From Coriobacteriaceae bacterium (GTDB lineage Bacteria > Actinomycetota > Coriobacteriia > Anaerosomatales > SLCP01), in contig PWVH01000047.1 in assembly GCA_003563465.1 (NCBI GenBank), positions 1 to 7,605 of the forward strand: 7,605 bases of DNA, in the 5' to 3' direction. Positions 5,260 through 7,605 of this stretch are shown here, piece after piece (the stretch's first letter is position 1; each line of letters starts with the position of its first letter). Position numbers and translations under genes: made by a program. The notes under the pieces were generated by a model. It worked only from the letters and a program-made list of their open reading frames with translations, was not told the origin of the DNA and made no database searches.

Positions 5260-6060
5260 GTGCACATCGGCCGGATCGACGAGTCCGCTACGTCGGGTGA
5301 TTCTTGGCTTCACCGGGTTTCCCCGGTCGGCAAGCTGCTGGCTTTCGCCCTCGTCCTGGCTGCCGTGATCGTCAGCTGGAACGTGCTCCTGGTCGGCTCG
5401 CTGACTCTTTCTCTCGCAGCGGTGGCGGTCTCGGCGCGTCTCAAGCCGCGCCTTACGTTCGCGCTCGCCGCTTACCCCGCTGTGTTCGCTCTGGTGTTCG
5501 CGTTCAGCGCCAGTACGAGCGTGCTCGGAGGCGTCACCATCGTACTCAAAGCCGTGACGGCGGCCTTGGGCGCCATAATCGTTGTGCTCACGACCCCCTA
5601 CCCTTACGTCTTCGCGCCCATTCAGCGCATCGTGCCGACCATCGTAGGCGACGCGCTGCTGATGACGTACCGTTCTCTCTTCCTGTTGCTAGAGAAGTTC
5701 GCCAACCTGCTTACCGCCGCCCGCTTGCGCGCTGGACTTGCCACGGGCCATCCGATCCGCTCGGCCCGCGCCACCACAGGCGCGCTCGGTGGTCTGCTGC
5801 TCTACTCGATCGATCTGTCCCAACGCTCCTACGACGTCATGCGGGTCAGAGGCTACGAAGGCCGCCTGAGAGCTCCCATACCGAGGAGCCAAGCCCCGCT
5901 GATCGACATAGCGCTCGTGCTCAGTGCCCTGGCGTTGCTCGCCGTGTCGGTGACCTGGCGCCTGGGCTGGCAGGAGCTCAACCCCTACAGCTGGGCCCTG
6001 CCGATCCTGCCCGCTCACGCACTGTTGGCCGCTCTGTTGACGTGGAGGCGCAGAGCGTGA
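5260..6060 (+). CDS. cbiQ: CbiQ/EcfT transmembrane component of ECF metal transporter
   Basis: A 266-residue integral membrane protein that links the substrate component to the ATPase. It begins with a short hydrophilic stretch and SPVGKLLAF, typical of the family. Membrane segments lie at about 30-60, 68-90 and 92-112, with more at 175-190, 215-232 and 240-262. The cytoplasmic coupling helices carry family signatures: TAARLRAGL (about 152-160) and VMRVRGYEGRL (about 194-204), the second being the conserved Arg-Gly motif that contacts CbiO. The GTG start at 5260 lies two bases after the cbiM stop, and GGGAGG lies about ten bases before it. Its end overlaps the cbiO start by four bases (GTGA), so translation of the two is probably coupled. 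The protein shows no frameshift or missing motif. Confidence 0.92.
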   Translation: MHIGRIDESATSGDSWLHRVSPVGKLLAFALVLAAVIVSWNVLLVGSLTLSLAAVAVSARLKPRLTFALAAYPAVFALVFAFSASTSVLGGVTIVLKAVTAALGAIIVVLTTPYPYVFAPIQRIVPTIVGDALLMTYRSLFLLLEKFANLLTAARLRAGLATGHPIRSARATTGALGGLLLYSIDLSQRSYDVMRVRGYEGRLRAPIPRSQAPLIDIALVLSALALLAVSVTWRLGWQELNPYSWALPILPAHALLAALLTWRRRA

Positions 6061-6929
6061 GCGCCCAAGCCGACACCCACGCAACGCCGAGCACCCCTGT
6101 GGTGCATGTGAGCTGCGTGCGCCACTCCTACGAGGACGGCACGACAGTGCATCTGTGCGGCCTGGATTTCCTGGTCGAGCGTGGCACCCGTGTCGCGGTG
6201 CTCGGGCCGAACGGTTCCGGGAAGACCACGCTCCTCTATCATCTCCTAGGCCTGCTCAGGAGCGAGGAGGGCGAGGTGCGCGTCTTCGGGGTCGACCCGG
6301 CGCGAGCCTGGCCGGACATCCGGCAGCACATCGGAGTGATGCTGCAGAACGTCGACGAGCAACTGCTCGCGCCGACCGTCGCCGACGATGTCGCCTTCTC
6401 GCCGCGGCAGTACGGGATGGCCGAGGAGGAGGTCGCGCGGCGGGTGGACACCACTATGGAGCTGCTCGACATCGCACACTTGCGCGATCGGGTGCCGCAC
6501 AACCTTTCCGGCGGGGAGAAGCGCAAGGTGGCGCTCGCGGGTGCGCTCGTGATGGAGCCGGAGCTGCTCGTACTCGACGAGCCGTTCGAGGGGCTCGACC
6601 CGGCGTCGCGCGATGCCTTCATCGAGCTTCTGGAGCGGCTCTCTGCCGAGCGAGGCACGACCGTGGTGATGTCCACCCACGACATCGATGCGGTGCCCGA
6701 GATGGCCGACTACGCCTACGTTCTGGCCCCGGGCGGCACGATCGTGCTCTCCGGCACGCCTGAGGAGGTCTTTTCGCAGGCCGACCTGCTCTCCGAGGGC
6801 AACATCAAGCCGCCCATACTCGCAGAGCTCTTCAGCCGTCTTGCCCAGGCGGACACGAGCGCCCCGCCACCCGCGATTTCGGTCGACCATGCGGTTGATG
6901 AGCTGATGCGCTGGAAGCGCGGTGAGTAG
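6057..6929 (+). CDS. cbiO: CbiO ATP-binding component of ECF metal transporter
   Basis: A 290-residue ABC ATPase that powers metal uptake; as the only ATPase gene here, it presumably acts as a homodimer. All motifs are intact: Walker A GPNGSGKTT at 50-58, Q-loop LQN with Gln97, signature LSGGE at 150-154, Walker B LLVLDEP at 170-176, D-loop GLDP at 179-182, and switch His208 in STHD. Family-type features include QLLAPTVADDVAF after the Q-loop and LSGTPEEVF near the C-terminus. The GTG at 6057 overlaps the cbiQ stop and is preceded by GTGGAGG. The open frame continues far upstream inside cbiQ, but that sequence is Arg/Pro-rich, has no family match and is a shadow of cbiQ. The last 30 residues (after about 260) form a polar tail with no recognised motif. 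The gene ends two bases from the stop of the convergent flavodiiron gene. Confidence 0.95.
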   Translation: MSAQADTHATPSTPVVHVSCVRHSYEDGTTVHLCGLDFLVERGTRVAVLGPNGSGKTTLLYHLLGLLRSEEGEVRVFGVDPARAWPDIRQHIGVMLQNVDEQLLAPTVADDVAFSPRQYGMAEEEVARRVDTTMELLDIAHLRDRVPHNLSGGEKRKVALAGALVMEPELLVLDEPFEGLDPASRDAFIELLERLSAERGTTVVMSTHDIDAVPEMADYAYVLAPGGTIVLSGTPEEVFSQADLLSEGNIKPPILAELFSRLAQADTSAPPPAISVDHAVDELMRWKRGE

Positions 6930-6931
6930 CG

Positions 6932-7605
6932 CTAGCTCATCTCCTTTACCGCCCGAGCGTACTGCGCGCCCCACTCCCGAGCAGCGGCTATCTCCTCGGC
7001 ACTGGGATGATACTTCTGCGTGTAAGGCTCGAAAAGCATCTCGAAGCCGATCGCGTCAAGTTGCCCGACGATCTGCTTGCACGCTCCGCTCGACCAGCCG
7101 TAGCTCCCGAACGCGCCACCGAGCTTGCCCGAAGGCTTGAGCCCGGCGAGATACTGCAGGTAGCCAGCGACGCGATAGAGCATGCCGTGATGCAGCGTGG
7201 GCGAACCGACGAGCAATGCGCGCGAGTCGAGAAGATGGCGTGTCACGTAAGCGACGGGGCTGGCTGCCAGGTCGAACACCTCGACCTCGACGCCTTCGGC
7301 AGCGATTCCGTCGGCCACCGCACGCGCGAGCGCATCCGTAGCGCCCCACATCGTGGAGAATGCGACCACGATCTTTTCGCGCGTCTCGCCTGCCGTGAGC
7401 CACCCGTACGCATCGAGCACCGCGCCTATAGTCTCTCCGCGCCAGATCACGCCGTGGCTCGGCGCGATCGTCTCTATCTCCCAACCGGTCGCCACCACCT
7501 TTTCGACCGCCTTGGCGACCTGCTTGCCGAGCGGCATGAGGATGTTCGCGTAGTAGACGGCCACCTCTTCGAGCGCAAGATCGAGCCCGACCTCATCTGC
7601 GAAGC
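6932..7605 (-). CDS. fprA: FprA-type flavodiiron protein, C-terminal part (partial)
   Basis: The 223 C-terminal residues of a class A flavodiiron protein of about 400 residues; the N-terminus lies beyond the right edge. The visible part starts FADEVGLDL and continues into YYANILMPLG, the end of the metallo-beta-lactamase-like domain. APSHGVIW (His at visible residue 50) carries the last diiron ligand in the family. A flavodoxin domain follows: the FMN phosphate loop in VVAFSTMWGATDALARA, then VGSPTLHHGM and FGSYGWSSGA around the flavin. These cytoplasmic enzymes reduce oxygen to water or nitric oxide to nitrous oxide, protecting anaerobes. No rubredoxin domain follows the flavodoxin, so electrons must come from a separate rubredoxin or similar partner. 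An internal GTG at 7564 begins an open frame but is not the true start. Substrate preference (O2 or NO) cannot be told from this part. Confidence 0.95.
   Translation of the reverse strand, partial: FADEVGLDLALEEVAVYYANILMPLGKQVAKAVEKVVATGWEIETIAPSHGVIWRGETIGAVLDAYGWLTAGETREKIVVAFSTMWGATDALARAVADGIAAEGVEVEVFDLAASPVAYVTRHLLDSRALLVGSPTLHHGMLYRVAGYLQYLAGLKPSGKLGGAFGSYGWSSGACKQIVGQLDAIGFEMLFEPYTQKYHPSAEEIAAAREWGAQYARAVKEMS

Noticed and set aside
5304..6056. Long open frame continuous with and upstream of cbiO
   Set aside because: It lies entirely inside cbiQ in another frame, is Arg/Pro/Ala-rich and has no family features; the cbiO family match begins only after the GTG at 6057.
6918..6955. Possible intrinsic terminator between cbiO and the flavodiiron gene
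   Set aside because: The TGAGTAGC/GCTAGCTCA dyad has no room for a loop and no T tract follows on either strand.
6239..6974. Long minus-strand open frames opposite cbiO
   Set aside because: They are antisense to an intact ABC ATPase, composed of low-complexity Arg/Ser/Gly-rich sequence, and arise from high-GC codon bias.

Overview
The window looks like chromosomal DNA of an anaerobic, fairly high-GC actinobacterium, possibly Coriobacteriia-like. This is inferred from GTG starts, GC-rich codon use, a secreted protein with the start of a CWB2 cell-wall-binding repeat, and a class A flavodiiron protein. Nothing in the sequence fixes the species. I see no rRNA, tRNA, CRISPR array or insertion sequence.

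Left part, minus strand, positions 1-3820. Reading in the direction of transcription, a LysR-type regulator (2930-3820) is followed by a 68-residue molbindin (mop, 2629-2835). Next comes a 292-base intergenic region with strong inverted repeats and a candidate promoter, then a two-domain regulator with an ArsR-like helix-turn-helix and a PBP_like ligand domain (1344-2336). The last gene is a large secreted protein with a fibronectin type III domain and a CWB2 repeat (1-1307), which runs off the left edge. Mop and the PBP_like regulator point to molybdate or tungstate homeostasis. The LysR protein may belong to the same circuit, because a gapped 17-bp motif occurs upstream of both lysR and mop.

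Right part, plus strand, positions 3949-6929. Four tightly packed genes form an operon: a Fur-family metalloregulator and an ECF-type transition-metal importer (CbiM substrate component with a histidine-rich loop, CbiQ transmembrane component, CbiO ATPase). A perfect 7-1-7 Fur/Zur-type palindrome lies inside codons 4-9 of the regulator gene. This suggests that the regulator represses its own operon when its metal is plentiful. Cysteines beside the HHHH motif of the regulator, the histidine-rich loop of CbiM, its extended N-terminus and the absence of cbiN make zinc a plausible substrate. Nickel or cobalt cannot be excluded.

Right edge, minus strand, 6932-7605. This is the C-terminal half of an FprA-type flavodiiron protein, which reduces oxygen or nitric oxide. 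It converges on cbiO with only two bases between the stop codons. The window therefore holds a Mo/W-type regulatory module, a metal-uptake operon and an oxygen-defence gene side by side.
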